From assembly GCA_021324075.1 (NCBI GenBank), contig JAJPJW010000208.1, positions 1 to 32,287 of the forward strand: DNA of 32,287 nt, given 5' to 3'. The DNA is from Pseudomonadota bacterium. Lineage in GTDB: Bacteria; Oederibacteriota; Muellerivitia; Muellerivitales; Muellerivitaceae. How positions within the stretch are numbered: the stretch's first letter is position 1; each line of letters starts with the position of its first letter. Shown here piece after piece: positions 17,463 to 24,964 of this stretch. Position numbers and translations under genes: made by a program. The notes beneath the pieces were generated by a model. The model saw nothing but the letters and a program-made list of their open reading frames with translations. It ran no database searches and was not told where the DNA came from.

Positions 17463-19229
17463 ATGAGTGTAATTCTTGGAATAAATAGCTTCCACACGGA
17501 TTCATCGGCCTGCATCGTGGTGGATGGTTCTTTAAAAGCCGCAATTTCTGAAGAAAGACTCGGGAACAGAATAAAACATGTTTCTTGTTTTCCTTCTTTG
17601 GCCGTCCAAAAGGTACTCGAGTTGTCAAATCTCACGATCAAAAATGTTGATTGGATTGCTATTGGAAATAATCACAATGCGAACCTGTACCCGAAAATAG
17701 CGAAAGTAATGTCCCATCCCTTGAGAACCGTTAAGGGTGTTGTTTCACACTTAAAACGGAGGAAAAAACATCGCGGATTATTGGAAGTTCTTAAGTCGGA
17801 GTGCGGCTTTTATGAAGATGAGTGCAACTTTAAGATAGCGCGAGTAGAGCACCATGTTTCCCATCTTGCCAGTTCGTTTTTTTGTAGCCCGTTTAACGAG
17901 GCTTCCGGTTTTTCATACGATGGGTCTGGGGATTTTGTTTCGGGAATGTATGCACGTTGTCAGGACAATAAAATTTCAGTTTTGGACCGGGTTTATATCC
18001 CGGATTCATTGGGCTTGTTTTATACGGCTCTTTGCCAATTCATCGGTTTTGACCGTTTTGGGGAGGAGTACAAAGTCATGGGTCTTTCTGCTTTTGGGAG
18101 ACCCAGCTTTATGGATTTGATGGGAAAGATTCTGTCCGCTTCTGGATTTCGATACAAATTAAATAGAAAATTCATCCCTGATATTACCGGAAAAACAATT
18201 GATTGGACGGCGGCTGAAAGTGGCGAGATTATCATTCCTGCGTTGTTTGGCGATAAATTGCGGGAATTGTTCGGCGAACCTCGGAATAGAAACGGCGAAT
18301 TTAGCCAAAGGGATAAGGACTTGGCCTCATCTATGCAGATGAAGTTTGAAGAAATTGTTATGGAATGTTTGAAGTGGTTATGGAAAAAGGCTCCCAGCGA
18401 AAACCTAATAACCGCGGGTGGATGTGCCTTAAACGGAGTCTGCAATGCAAGAATTTTGAGAGAAACATCTTTCAAGAAATCCTATATCCAGTGTGCCGCA
18501 TCGGATGATGGTACGGCAATTGGTGCTGCTTTTTATGTTTGGCACGAGATACTGGGGAAGCCGCGTAGCTTTGTAATGGAACATGCTTATTACGGTTCGG
18601 AAGCAAGGGATGTGGAAATCGAAAAAGCACTGACTGAAAAGGGTCTTAACTATGAAAAACTCGAGACCGGGCCATTGCTCGATAAAGTCGCCAATCTCTT
18701 AGCAAAGGGCCAGGTGGTGGGTTGGTTCCAGGGGAGGAGTGAATGGGGTCCCCGAGCCTTGGGGAACAGGTCTTTATTGGCACATCCCGGTTGGCCGGGA
18801 ATGAAAGACTCGATTAACAAGAAAATCAAACGAAGAGAATCATTTAGGCCTTTTGCACCTTCTATCCTTTGGGAAGAAGTGCCTAATTATTTTGAGCAAA
18901 CAATCGAGAGCCCTTTCATGATGCACGTCGTTAAAATTCGTCCGGAAAAACGTCAGGCTCTTTCGGCGGTTTGCCATGAGGACTTTACGGGCAGGCTTCA
19001 CACCGTCAAGAGAAGCCAAAATACCTTGTATTATGACCTGATACAAAATTTCTTTAGGCGGACAGGAATTCCGGTTTTGTTGAATACTAGTTTCAATGAA
19101 AACGAACCCATAGTTGAGACCCCCGAGCAGGCCATTGCTTGTTACCTTCGGAACGATGTAGATGCTTTGTGCATAGGCTCTTATCTAACCTCCAAAGAAA
19201 TGGGTAAACCGCCCTTGGTTCAGGCCTGA
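17463..19229 (+). CDS. NodU/CmcH-type carbamoyltransferase
   Basis: The product is ~588 residues from ATG 17463, the position where homologues begin (SVILGINSFHTDSSA); a GTG at 17397 would overlap the upstream gene. Motifs: EERLGNRIKH, EHHVSHLASSFF (metal-binding His), YDGSGDF, FGEEYKVMGLSAFG, TAGGCALNGVCNA, then the YrdC-like C-terminal domain with GRSEWGPRALGNRSLLAHP, RESFRPFAPSI and LLNTSFNENEPIV. The family forms carbamoyl-adenylate from carbamoyl phosphate and ATP and transfers the carbamoyl group to a hydroxyl. Here the acceptor is most likely a sugar in the surface polysaccharide. Confidence 0.9.
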   Translation: MSVILGINSFHTDSSACIVVDGSLKAAISEERLGNRIKHVSCFPSLAVQKVLELSNLTIKNVDWIAIGNNHNANLYPKIAKVMSHPLRTVKGVVSHLKRRKKHRGLLEVLKSECGFYEDECNFKIARVEHHVSHLASSFFCSPFNEASGFSYDGSGDFVSGMYARCQDNKISVLDRVYIPDSLGLFYTALCQFIGFDRFGEEYKVMGLSAFGRPSFMDLMGKILSASGFRYKLNRKFIPDITGKTIDWTAAESGEIIIPALFGDKLRELFGEPRNRNGEFSQRDKDLASSMQMKFEEIVMECLKWLWKKAPSENLITAGGCALNGVCNARILRETSFKKSYIQCAASDDGTAIGAAFYVWHEILGKPRSFVMEHAYYGSEARDVEIEKALTEKGLNYEKLETGPLLDKVANLLAKGQVVGWFQGRSEWGPRALGNRSLLAHPGWPGMKDSINKKIKRRESFRPFAPSILWEEVPNYFEQTIESPFMMHVVKIRPEKRQALSAVCHEDFTGRLHTVKRSQNTLYYDLIQNFFRRTGIPVLLNTSFNENEPIVETPEQAIACYLRNDVDALCIGSYLTSKEMGKPPLVQA

Positions 19230-19259
19230 AAAAACTGAGCCGAATTCAGGAAGTGACCA

Positions 19260-20261
19260 ATGCGAATATTAGTTACAGGCGGTTCGGGCTTTATTGGAAC
19301 AAATTTGCTGAATGTGCTCCTTGAGGGCAAGCATGATTTCCTGAGCTTGGATATTAGCGAACCGCGGTTGTCCTCCCATTTTAAGTTCTACAAGAAAGTT
19401 GATGTCCTTGATCCGGAGACCTTGACCCGAACAATTAAATCTTTTGCACCTGAGTTCGTATTTCATTTGGCGGCTAGGACTGATTTGGACGAAAAGAAAG
19501 ATATAAAGGGTTATGCAGCCAATATTGATGGGGTTAGGAATTTAATAAAGGCCATTTCGGCAACGTCTGCCGTCCGAAGATGTATTTTCACTTCAACGAA
19601 ATTAATCGTGCCCAATGATTCCGGTCCGGAAGATGATCAGGATTTCCGCCCGAATACGTTATATGGCCAAAGCAAGGTTGAAGGTGAAAAAATAGTTCGC
19701 GATTCCAACGAATTACACTGCGAATGGTGCATCATCCGTCCTACCTCCATCTGGGGGCCATGGTCCGATGCACCTCATAACCCCTACGGACGTTTTTTTG
19801 AAATGGTAGCCAAGGGCTGTTATTTCCATACGGGGGAAACAGATCCCCCCCGTTATTTTGGTTATGTGGGTAATACGGTGTTTCAAATGATGAAATTACT
19901 GGAAGCCAAGACTGAATCCATACAGGCCAAGGTTTTTTACTTGGCCGATTATGAGATATACCACATCCGACAGTGGGCTGACCTGATCTCATTCAAAACA
20001 ACTGGAAAAAAGGTAAGGGCGATTCCAATGTCCGTCATGAAATTTGCGGCCTTGGCCGGTGACCTTTTAAAAATGCTTGGAATTTCAAACCCGCCTATGA
20101 CAACTTTTAGATTAAAAAACATGCAGGCGGACACGACTAAAATGTCCCTTGAATCGATCCGCGCCCTAACGGGTTCTTTGCCTTACTCGATTGAATCAGG
20201 TGTTGAGGAAACAACCAGATGGCTTTTTCGAAAGAATGACGAGGATTTAAATGGACTTTAA
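19260..20261 (+). CDS. NAD(P)-dependent sugar epimerase/dehydratase (extended SDR)
   Basis: The 333-residue product has the N-terminal dinucleotide fold ILVTGGSGFIGTNLL, FHLAART, the Ser/Thr region CIFTSTKLIV and the catalytic YGQSK (YxxxK). The substrate side includes IIRPTSIWGPW and PPRYFGYVGN. ATG 19260 has AGGAAG 6 nt upstream. This is an extended SDR of the nucleotide-sugar epimerase/dehydratase/reductase type, presumably supplying a modified sugar for the cassette; the exact reaction is not readable. Its 3' end overlaps the next gene by 11 nt. Confidence 0.85.
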   Translation: MRILVTGGSGFIGTNLLNVLLEGKHDFLSLDISEPRLSSHFKFYKKVDVLDPETLTRTIKSFAPEFVFHLAARTDLDEKKDIKGYAANIDGVRNLIKAISATSAVRRCIFTSTKLIVPNDSGPEDDQDFRPNTLYGQSKVEGEKIVRDSNELHCEWCIIRPTSIWGPWSDAPHNPYGRFFEMVAKGCYFHTGETDPPRYFGYVGNTVFQMMKLLEAKTESIQAKVFYLADYEIYHIRQWADLISFKTTGKKVRAIPMSVMKFAALAGDLLKMLGISNPPMTTFRLKNMQADTTKMSLESIRALTGSLPYSIESGVEETTRWLFRKNDEDLNGL

Positions 20262-20982
20262 AAACTGGTTCTATCCTGAAAGTGGAATCGGAGGATTTTC
20301 GGATGTGGATGGAACGATTATTTTTTTTAATCGTGTTAACTCGCTTTTAAAACCCGACTTTGTTGTTCTCGATTTCGGTTGTGGAAGAGCCGAGTATAAG
20401 AAAGACCCCAGCGAATATAGGAGGAATTTGCGGATTATTAAGGGAAAGGTCAAAAAAGTTATTGGCTTGGATGTTGACAGCGCTGCAAAAAAGAACCCTT
20501 TTTTAAATGAATTTCATCTGCTCAAGGGAACCCAATGGCCAATCGACGACAAAAAAATCGACGTAATCATTTGCGATTGGGTACTGGAACATTTGACCAA
20601 TGTGGAAAATTTTTTTTCTGAGTCAAACCGAGTATTGAAAAAGGGTGGCTATTTATGTATTCGGACCCCTAATAAATGGGGATATGTGGCTATTGGAGCG
20701 CGTCTTATTCCTAATAAACATCATTCGTTTGTAACGTCTTTTGTCCAGCGTAAAAGACAACGGAAAGATGTTTTCCCGACGGTCTACAGTTGCAACAGTG
20801 TCCACGAATTAAAAAAAGTGATGAAGAAGTACGGTTTTGAATCGGTAGTGTACGAATATGACGCCGAACCTTCGTATTTTGCATTTTCCAGAATTTTTTA
20901 TTTTTTTGGCGTTCTGTATCACCGATTTGCTCCCTCAATTCTCAAGGGAACAATTTTTGCTTTTGGTAAAAAGGTAAACTGA
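20251..20982 (+). CDS. Class I SAM-dependent methyltransferase
   Basis: The 243-residue product carries a Rossmann methyltransferase core: VVLDFGCGRAEYK (motif I), VIGLDVDS (motif II), DVIICDWVLEHLTNVE (motif IV/post) and LKKGGYLCIRTPNKWGY. This is the Methyltransf_11/23 type. The C-terminal ~60 residues are aromatic and hydrophobic and may sit on the membrane. It overlaps the SDR gene and ends the AT-rich cassette. A polysaccharide- or lipid-linked substrate is inferred from context. Confidence 0.85.
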   Translation: MDFKNWFYPESGIGGFSDVDGTIIFFNRVNSLLKPDFVVLDFGCGRAEYKKDPSEYRRNLRIIKGKVKKVIGLDVDSAAKKNPFLNEFHLLKGTQWPIDDKKIDVIICDWVLEHLTNVENFFSESNRVLKKGGYLCIRTPNKWGYVAIGARLIPNKHHSFVTSFVQRKRQRKDVFPTVYSCNSVHELKKVMKKYGFESVVYEYDAEPSYFAFSRIFYFFGVLYHRFAPSILKGTIFAFGKKVN

Positions 20983-21161
20983 TTCCCCTGGTTTATTCAG
21001 TGAACTCCACCGCTAACCATGAAAACCTTTCCTTTGCATTTCGTGAAGTGGTTCTTTTCACTAATTCGTTAAATAACAATTAAATTTGGTTTATTTGTTC
21101 GATTTTTTTCGAATTCTCCCTACAATGCTCCGCTAATAAACCTGGAAACTTGGATTGCCTT
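20983..21161. other. AT-rich intergenic gap at the cassette's downstream edge
   Basis: No gene is seen. An inverted repeat TTCGA-N6-TCGAA occurs near 21097-21112 and a TACAAT box at 21121-21126 could serve as a -10 element for the next gene, but its -35 (TTCGAT at 17-nt spacing) is poor. Base composition switches from AT-rich to GC-rich just downstream. The T-tract resembles the gap at 9255-9290 at the other cassette edge. Confidence 0.3.
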
Positions 21162-22466
21162 TTGCCCAAAATTCTTGTCCTCTATCATTACTATTCTCCC
21201 GACGATGTCGTGAGCGCACGACACTATGCCGACCTGTGCGAGAGCCTTGTTCAAAGAGGGCATACAGTCGAAACCTGGCCTGGGAATCGGGCCTGCCACG
21301 ATGCTTGTGTTTCCTATTCGACCCGTCCGGAAACAATCAATGGGGTGACGGTCAAGCGGGTCTGGCGGCCGGCTTTAAAACAACATTCAGTAGTCGGTCG
21401 GATTGTGAACTCGCTCTGGATTCAAAGGGCCTGGAAAACCAGGCTCCGTTCCTCTTCCTACCAACCGGACGTGATCCTCATTGGCACCGACCCCATACTG
21501 GCCCTTTCTTGCGCGCCGGTCCTAAAGGTTCTGCGGCCCCAGGCCAAGATCGTCCATTGGTGTTTCGACCTATACCCCGAGGCGGCGGTAGCGGACGGGA
21601 TGCTGGGGGAGGGAAGTAAGATCATCGCGGGGGCCCATGAACGTATGGCCAAGGGCTACGCCAGCTGTTCCCTCGTGGCTAATCTGGGGCCCTGCATGGC
21701 AGAGCGGTTAAAGAGTTACCCTGTAGGAAAACAGACAACCTTGACCCCATGGGCTTTGCAGGAACCGGCCGAGCCGCTTCCTTTGGGCAAGGACGAGCGA
21801 AAAGAACTCTTCGGGGCCGAGCCCTCTGGTGATGCCTCCGCAGGCTCCGGCATCTCAGCTCGGCCCGTCCAAGGCTCGCCCTTCGGCGTGAAGGCCTCAG
21901 GGCAGGGGGCCGAGGCCCCTCTCGCCCTCCTCTATTCCGGCAACCTGGGCCGGGCCCATGAGTTTTACCTGACCCTGAAGTTATCCCAGCTCATGAAAGA
22001 AGAGGGGGCCGTTTTTTGCTATGCCGCCCGGGGAGGACGGATGGAGGCGCTCCGCAAGGCCCACAACCCCGAATATACCAATGTCCGTTTCGGCACCTTC
22101 GCCCCGGAAAACGAACTGGAAGTCCGTTTGGCCGCTCCCGACGTCCACATCGTTTCCTTGAGGACGGGCTGGACCGGTGTGGTGATGCCCTCCAAGTTCT
22201 TCGGGGCCTTGGCTGTGGGAAGGCCCGTTCTCTTTGAGGGCGACGAGCACTGTTCCATCGCCCGATGGATCAGGGAATATAAAGTGGGCTGGGTACTGAC
22301 CACCTCGAGTCTGGAAACGGTGAAAAACGACCTGTTGAAGTTTTCCAAAAGCGCCAAACAAAAATCCGAAATGTTCAAGCGGTGTCACCAGGTTTATTCC
22401 CAATATTTCTCCAAAAAAGTGGTTTTGGAAGCCTGGGAAAAGGAACTTAAGGCGATTTTGCCTTAA
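21162..22466 (+). CDS. WbuB-like family 4 glycosyltransferase with an in-frame insert
   Basis: The product starts at TTG 21162 (PKILVLYHYYSPDD; a TTG at 21150 is the alternative) and has about 434 residues. The GT-B N-domain shows PDVILIGTDPILALS and IVHWCFDLYPEAA, and the C-domain LLYSGNLGRAHEFYLTL, HIVSLRTGWTGVVMPSKFFGALAVGRPVLF, as in WbuB/WcaI-type enzymes. Codon use is GC-rich, unlike the cassette upstream. Between the two domains, about residues 220-251, a Gly/Ala/Ser-rich stretch corresponds to a palindromic DNA insert (21813-21905). The enzyme is likely still functional because the insert is in frame and in the inter-domain linker. Confidence 0.85.
   Translation: MPKILVLYHYYSPDDVVSARHYADLCESLVQRGHTVETWPGNRACHDACVSYSTRPETINGVTVKRVWRPALKQHSVVGRIVNSLWIQRAWKTRLRSSSYQPDVILIGTDPILALSCAPVLKVLRPQAKIVHWCFDLYPEAAVADGMLGEGSKIIAGAHERMAKGYASCSLVANLGPCMAERLKSYPVGKQTTLTPWALQEPAEPLPLGKDERKELFGAEPSGDASAGSGISARPVQGSPFGVKASGQGAEAPLALLYSGNLGRAHEFYLTLKLSQLMKEEGAVFCYAARGGRMEALRKAHNPEYTNVRFGTFAPENELEVRLAAPDVHIVSLRTGWTGVVMPSKFFGALAVGRPVLFEGDEHCSIARWIREYKVGWVLTTSSLETVKNDLLKFSKSAKQKSEMFKRCHQVYSQYFSKKVVLEAWEKELKAILP
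21813..21905 (+). repeat. In-frame palindromic insert within the glycosyltransferase gene
   Basis: Arms GGGCCGAGC (21814-21822) and GCTCGGCCC (21858-21866) enclose a second pair, GATGCC (21831-21836) and GGCATC (21849-21854). A further palindrome, GGGGCC-GA-GGCCCC, sits at 21906-21919. The 5' edge GGGGCCGAG-CCCTCT (21813 on) is repeated as GGGGCCGAGGCCCCTCT at 21906-21922. Removing one copy with the intervening DNA deletes 93 bp, exactly 31 codons, and joins LFG to a normal PLALLYSGNLG strand. This is the behaviour of coding palindromic elements such as those known in Rickettsia. Confidence 0.65.
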
Positions 22467-22467
22467 T

Positions 22468-22496
22468 TGAATCGCCCCTGTTCGCCTGATAAACTA
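22468..22496 (+). promoter_or_regulatory. Candidate sigma70-type promoter for the small-gene module
   Basis: TTGAAT at 22468-22473 and TAAACT at 22491-22496 are separated by 17 nt, just after the glycosyltransferase stop and 19 nt before the start of the 62-residue gene. The spacing is ideal; each box has two mismatches from the E. coli consensus. Confidence 0.4.
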
Positions 22497-22515
22497 TTTC
22501 CCAAAAGGGGGTCCC

Positions 22516-22704
22516 ATGTCCAAAGCTTTTAAAAAAGATGAAGCTCACAAATTGATCGATCAATTGCCCCCGGACGCCACCTGGGACGATTTGATGCATG
22601 AAATCTATGTTCGGGAAACTGTTGAACGCGGGTTGGCCGATAGTGAAGCGGGGTTGACGAAGGATGTCAGGGAGGTTCGAGCAAAATACGGCTTGCCTGA
22701 ATAA
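22516..22704 (+). CDS. Small antitoxin-like protein
   Basis: The 62-residue product starts at ATG 22516 with GGGGG just upstream. It reads LIDQLPPDATWDDLMHEIYV followed by a helical acidic part (VERGLADSEAGLTKDVREV). This resembles small proteins commonly found as partners of RelE/ParE toxins. No RelE/ParE gene follows; the next genes are a DUF433/DUF5615 pair. It may be an orphan antitoxin or part of a three-gene module. Assignment is from remembered family pattern and is moderate. Confidence 0.6.
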   Translation: MSKAFKKDEAHKLIDQLPPDATWDDLMHEIYVRETVERGLADSEAGLTKDVREVRAKYGLPE

Positions 22705-22796
22705 CATTGTTCACGGCTTAATCCGGGGCCTTGTTAGTGCCGCGCTTGACGGCCTGTTGTCGTCCTCCTATGATTGAGTCCGAAAGGGATAGGCCA

Positions 22797-23021
22797 ATGG
22801 ATTTTAGCAAGATCATAACGATGGAACCCGGAAAGAGGGGCGGCAAGCCCTGCATCCGCGGCATGCGGATTACGGTTTATGATGTTTTGGAGTACCTCGC
22901 TTCCGGAATGTCCCACGAGCAAATTTTGAAAGATTTTCCCTACCTGACTGAAGAAGATATCCGGGCCTGTCTCGGCTATGCCGCCGAAAGGGAACACCAC
23001 AGCCTAGCCATCCAGCCGTGA
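22797..23021 (+). CDS. DUF433 antitoxin-like protein
   Basis: The 74-residue product (ATG 22797, AGGGATAGG upstream; ATG 22770 is a longer option) contains PGKRGGKPCIRGMRITVYDVL and LKDFPYLTEEDIRACLGYA, the signature of DUF433 helix-turn-helix proteins, which act as antitoxins. Its stop overlaps the next GTG start (GTGA), so antitoxin and toxin are translationally coupled in the usual antitoxin-first order. Confidence 0.85.
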   Translation: MDFSKIITMEPGKRGGKPCIRGMRITVYDVLEYLASGMSHEQILKDFPYLTEEDIRACLGYAAEREHHSLAIQP

Positions 23022-23350
23022 AGCTGCTTTTCGATCAGAACCTTTCACCCCAACTCTGCGAAAAATTGAAGGATCTTTTTCCCGGGTCTTCCCATGTCCA
23101 TTTGTGCGGCCTGGGCGGCGCTAAAGACCTGGAAATTTGGGAATTCGCGAAAAACGAGGGTTTCAACATCGTTTCCAAGGACGCCGATTACGGTGAACTC
23201 AGTACGACTTTGGGCGATCCACCGAAGGTGATTTGGGTGCGGCGGGGCAATTGCACGACGGCCCAAATGGAGGAGCTGATCCGGGCGGATGTTGATTTTA
23301 TCCGTCAATTGGAATCAAACCCTGAACTCAGGGTTATTTCGCTGCTTTAA
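23018..23350 (+). CDS. DUF5615 PIN-like toxin
   Basis: The 110-residue product begins KLLFDQNLSPQLCEKL and contains IVSKDADYGEL and VIWVRRGN. These are the acidic and conserved positions of the DUF5615 (Mut7-C related) PIN-like family, presumed ribonuclease toxins. It is coupled to the DUF433 gene by a 4-nt overlap. It sits within the polysaccharide gene neighbourhood, just upstream of the epimerase, a common place for toxin-antitoxin genes in variable loci. Confidence 0.85.
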   Translation: MKLLFDQNLSPQLCEKLKDLFPGSSHVHLCGLGGAKDLEIWEFAKNEGFNIVSKDADYGELSTTLGDPPKVIWVRRGNCTTAQMEELIRADVDFIRQLESNPELRVISLL

Positions 23351-23359
23351 AAGGGTTTT

Positions 23360-24337
23360 ATGAAACGCATCCTTGTCAACGGCGCCGGTGGGTTCATCGG
23401 CGGGCACCTGGTCAAGCGGCTCAAGGCCGAGGGGCTCTGGGTGCGCGGAACGGATTTGAAGGCCCACGAATATACCCGGCTTCCAACCGACGAATTCCTG
23501 CAAGGCGACCTGCGGGACCAGGCCTTCGCCCAAAAGGCCGTGCAGGGCATCGACGAGGTCTACCAACTGGCCGCCGATATGGGCGGGGCGGGCTACATCT
23601 TCACCGGCGAGCACGACGCGGACGTCATGCACAATTCCGCCACCATCAACCTGAACACCCTCCACTTCGGCCGCCTGGCGGGCATCAAAAAGTTCTTTTA
23701 CTCCTCCTCGGCCTGCATCTATCCGGCCCATAACCAGGAAGATCCAAACAACCCCATCTGCTCGGAGGATTCGGCTTATCCGGCCAATCCCGACAGTGAA
23801 TATGGATGGGAGAAGCTGTTTTCCGAGCGGCTCTATTTTTCCTACATGCGCAACTACGGGTTGGAAGTGCACGTGGCCCGCTTCCACAACATTTTCGGCC
23901 CTGAGGGCACCTGGGACGGCGGCAAGGAAAAGGCCCCGGCGGCCCTCTGCCGCAAGGTGGCCATGGCCAAGGATGGCGGGGAAATCGAGATTTGGGGCGA
24001 TGGCCTGCAAACCCGGTCCTTCCTTTATGTCGATGAATGCCTGGAAGGTGTGCGGCGCATGATGGAATCCAAAGAGCCGGGACCCCTCAATATCGGCTCG
24101 GAAGAAATGGTGACCATCAACCAATTGGCCGAAATGGCCATGGGCATCGCGGGCAAAAAGCTTTCCATCAAGCATATCGCCGGGCCCCTGGGCGTGCGTG
24201 GCCGCAACTCGGACAACCGCCTGATCCAAAAGAAGCTGGGCTGGGCGCCCAGCCGCCCTCTCAAAGAGGGGATGGAAAAGACCTACCGCTGGATCGAGAA
24301 ACAGGTCCAGGCCAAAACCGCCCCCGCCCGGAAATAG
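23360..24337 (+). CDS. GDP-mannose 3,5-epimerase-like SDR enzyme
   Basis: The 325-residue product is an extended SDR (ILVNGAGGFIGGHLV) that follows the GDP-mannose 3,5-epimerase pattern closely: LAADMGGAGYI, SSACIYP with its catalytic Cys, YGWEK (YxxxK), RFHNIFGPEGTWDGG, KEKAPAALCRK with the key Lys, GDGLQTRSFLYVDECLEGV and GVRGRNSDN. In plants this enzyme converts GDP-mannose to GDP-L-galactose or GDP-L-gulose. In this locus it would supply a rare L-sugar for the polysaccharide. ATG 23360 lies 9 nt after the toxin gene. Other GDP- or UDP-sugar epimerases of this subfamily remain possible. Confidence 0.82.
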   Translation: MKRILVNGAGGFIGGHLVKRLKAEGLWVRGTDLKAHEYTRLPTDEFLQGDLRDQAFAQKAVQGIDEVYQLAADMGGAGYIFTGEHDADVMHNSATINLNTLHFGRLAGIKKFFYSSSACIYPAHNQEDPNNPICSEDSAYPANPDSEYGWEKLFSERLYFSYMRNYGLEVHVARFHNIFGPEGTWDGGKEKAPAALCRKVAMAKDGGEIEIWGDGLQTRSFLYVDECLEGVRRMMESKEPGPLNIGSEEMVTINQLAEMAMGIAGKKLSIKHIAGPLGVRGRNSDNRLIQKKLGWAPSRPLKEGMEKTYRWIEKQVQAKTAPARK

Positions 24338-24339
24338 CC

Positions 24340-24939
24340 TTGCCCAACGCCGCGCTTCCAACGCCCACCCGAAAGAGAATCTACCGCGTTGCGGCTCTCT
24401 TACTGCCGCTGGCTTTATCCGTCCAAGCCCTTTATTTCACCTGGGTTTATGCCAGCCTGCCATCCCCAATGCCCGCCTGCGACCTGGTGCTGATCTACAG
24501 CGGCAATGAGGACCGGACGGAGTTTTTCCGTGAATGGACGGGGCCCAGGCCGATTTTTCTTTTTTCGGGCGAGGACTACAACAGCTGGAAACTTAAAAGG
24601 GAAGTGGAGTCGGGAAAACCCTTCCTGCTGGAAAACCGGGCCCGGACGACCGACCAGAACGCCCGCTATTGCGCGCCGATGATCCTCAGGACCGGGGCCA
24701 AGAGGGTGGTGCTGGCCCTGCCCTGGTATCACCTGCCCCGGGCGCTTTTCCTGACCCGCTACTATCTTTTGGGAAGGGGTATCAGCGTAACGCCCTACGC
24801 CACAACGCCCCTGCCTTCCGGGTGGTTTTTCCGGCCCTTCTTTTGGGAGGAGATGGTGAAGTTCTGGGGCAGCTTGGGCCGAATCGCGCTTTCCTGGGTG
24901 GGCGTGGAAAACTGGCCGCCGCCTTCCAGCAGTTATTGA
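24340..24939 (+). CDS. DUF218 (YdcF/SanA-like) membrane-anchored protein
   Basis: The product is about 199 residues from TTG 24340 (GGAA 8 nt upstream), two bases after the epimerase stop. One N-terminal hydrophobic helix (about residues 14-35) is followed by CDLVLIYSGNEDRTEFF, ENRARTTDQNARYCAPMI and VLALPWYHLPRALFLTRYY. These match the DUF218 strand order and its ARTTxxNA and HxxRA elements. Members such as SanA and ElyC affect envelope integrity, but the biochemical reaction is not established. Co-transcription with the epimerase is likely. Confidence 0.7.
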   Translation: MPNAALPTPTRKRIYRVAALLLPLALSVQALYFTWVYASLPSPMPACDLVLIYSGNEDRTEFFREWTGPRPIFLFSGEDYNSWKLKREVESGKPFLLENRARTTDQNARYCAPMILRTGAKRVVLALPWYHLPRALFLTRYYLLGRGISVTPYATTPLPSGWFFRPFFWEEMVKFWGSLGRIALSWVGVENWPPPSSSY

Positions 24940-24964
24940 AGGGACCCGCCGGCGGTAAGTAGGG

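Noticed and set aside
21584-21593. GGCGGTAGCG, identical to the core of the ops/RfaH recruitment element
   Set aside because: It is inside a coding sequence in a GC-rich gene, not in a leader, and most likely chance.
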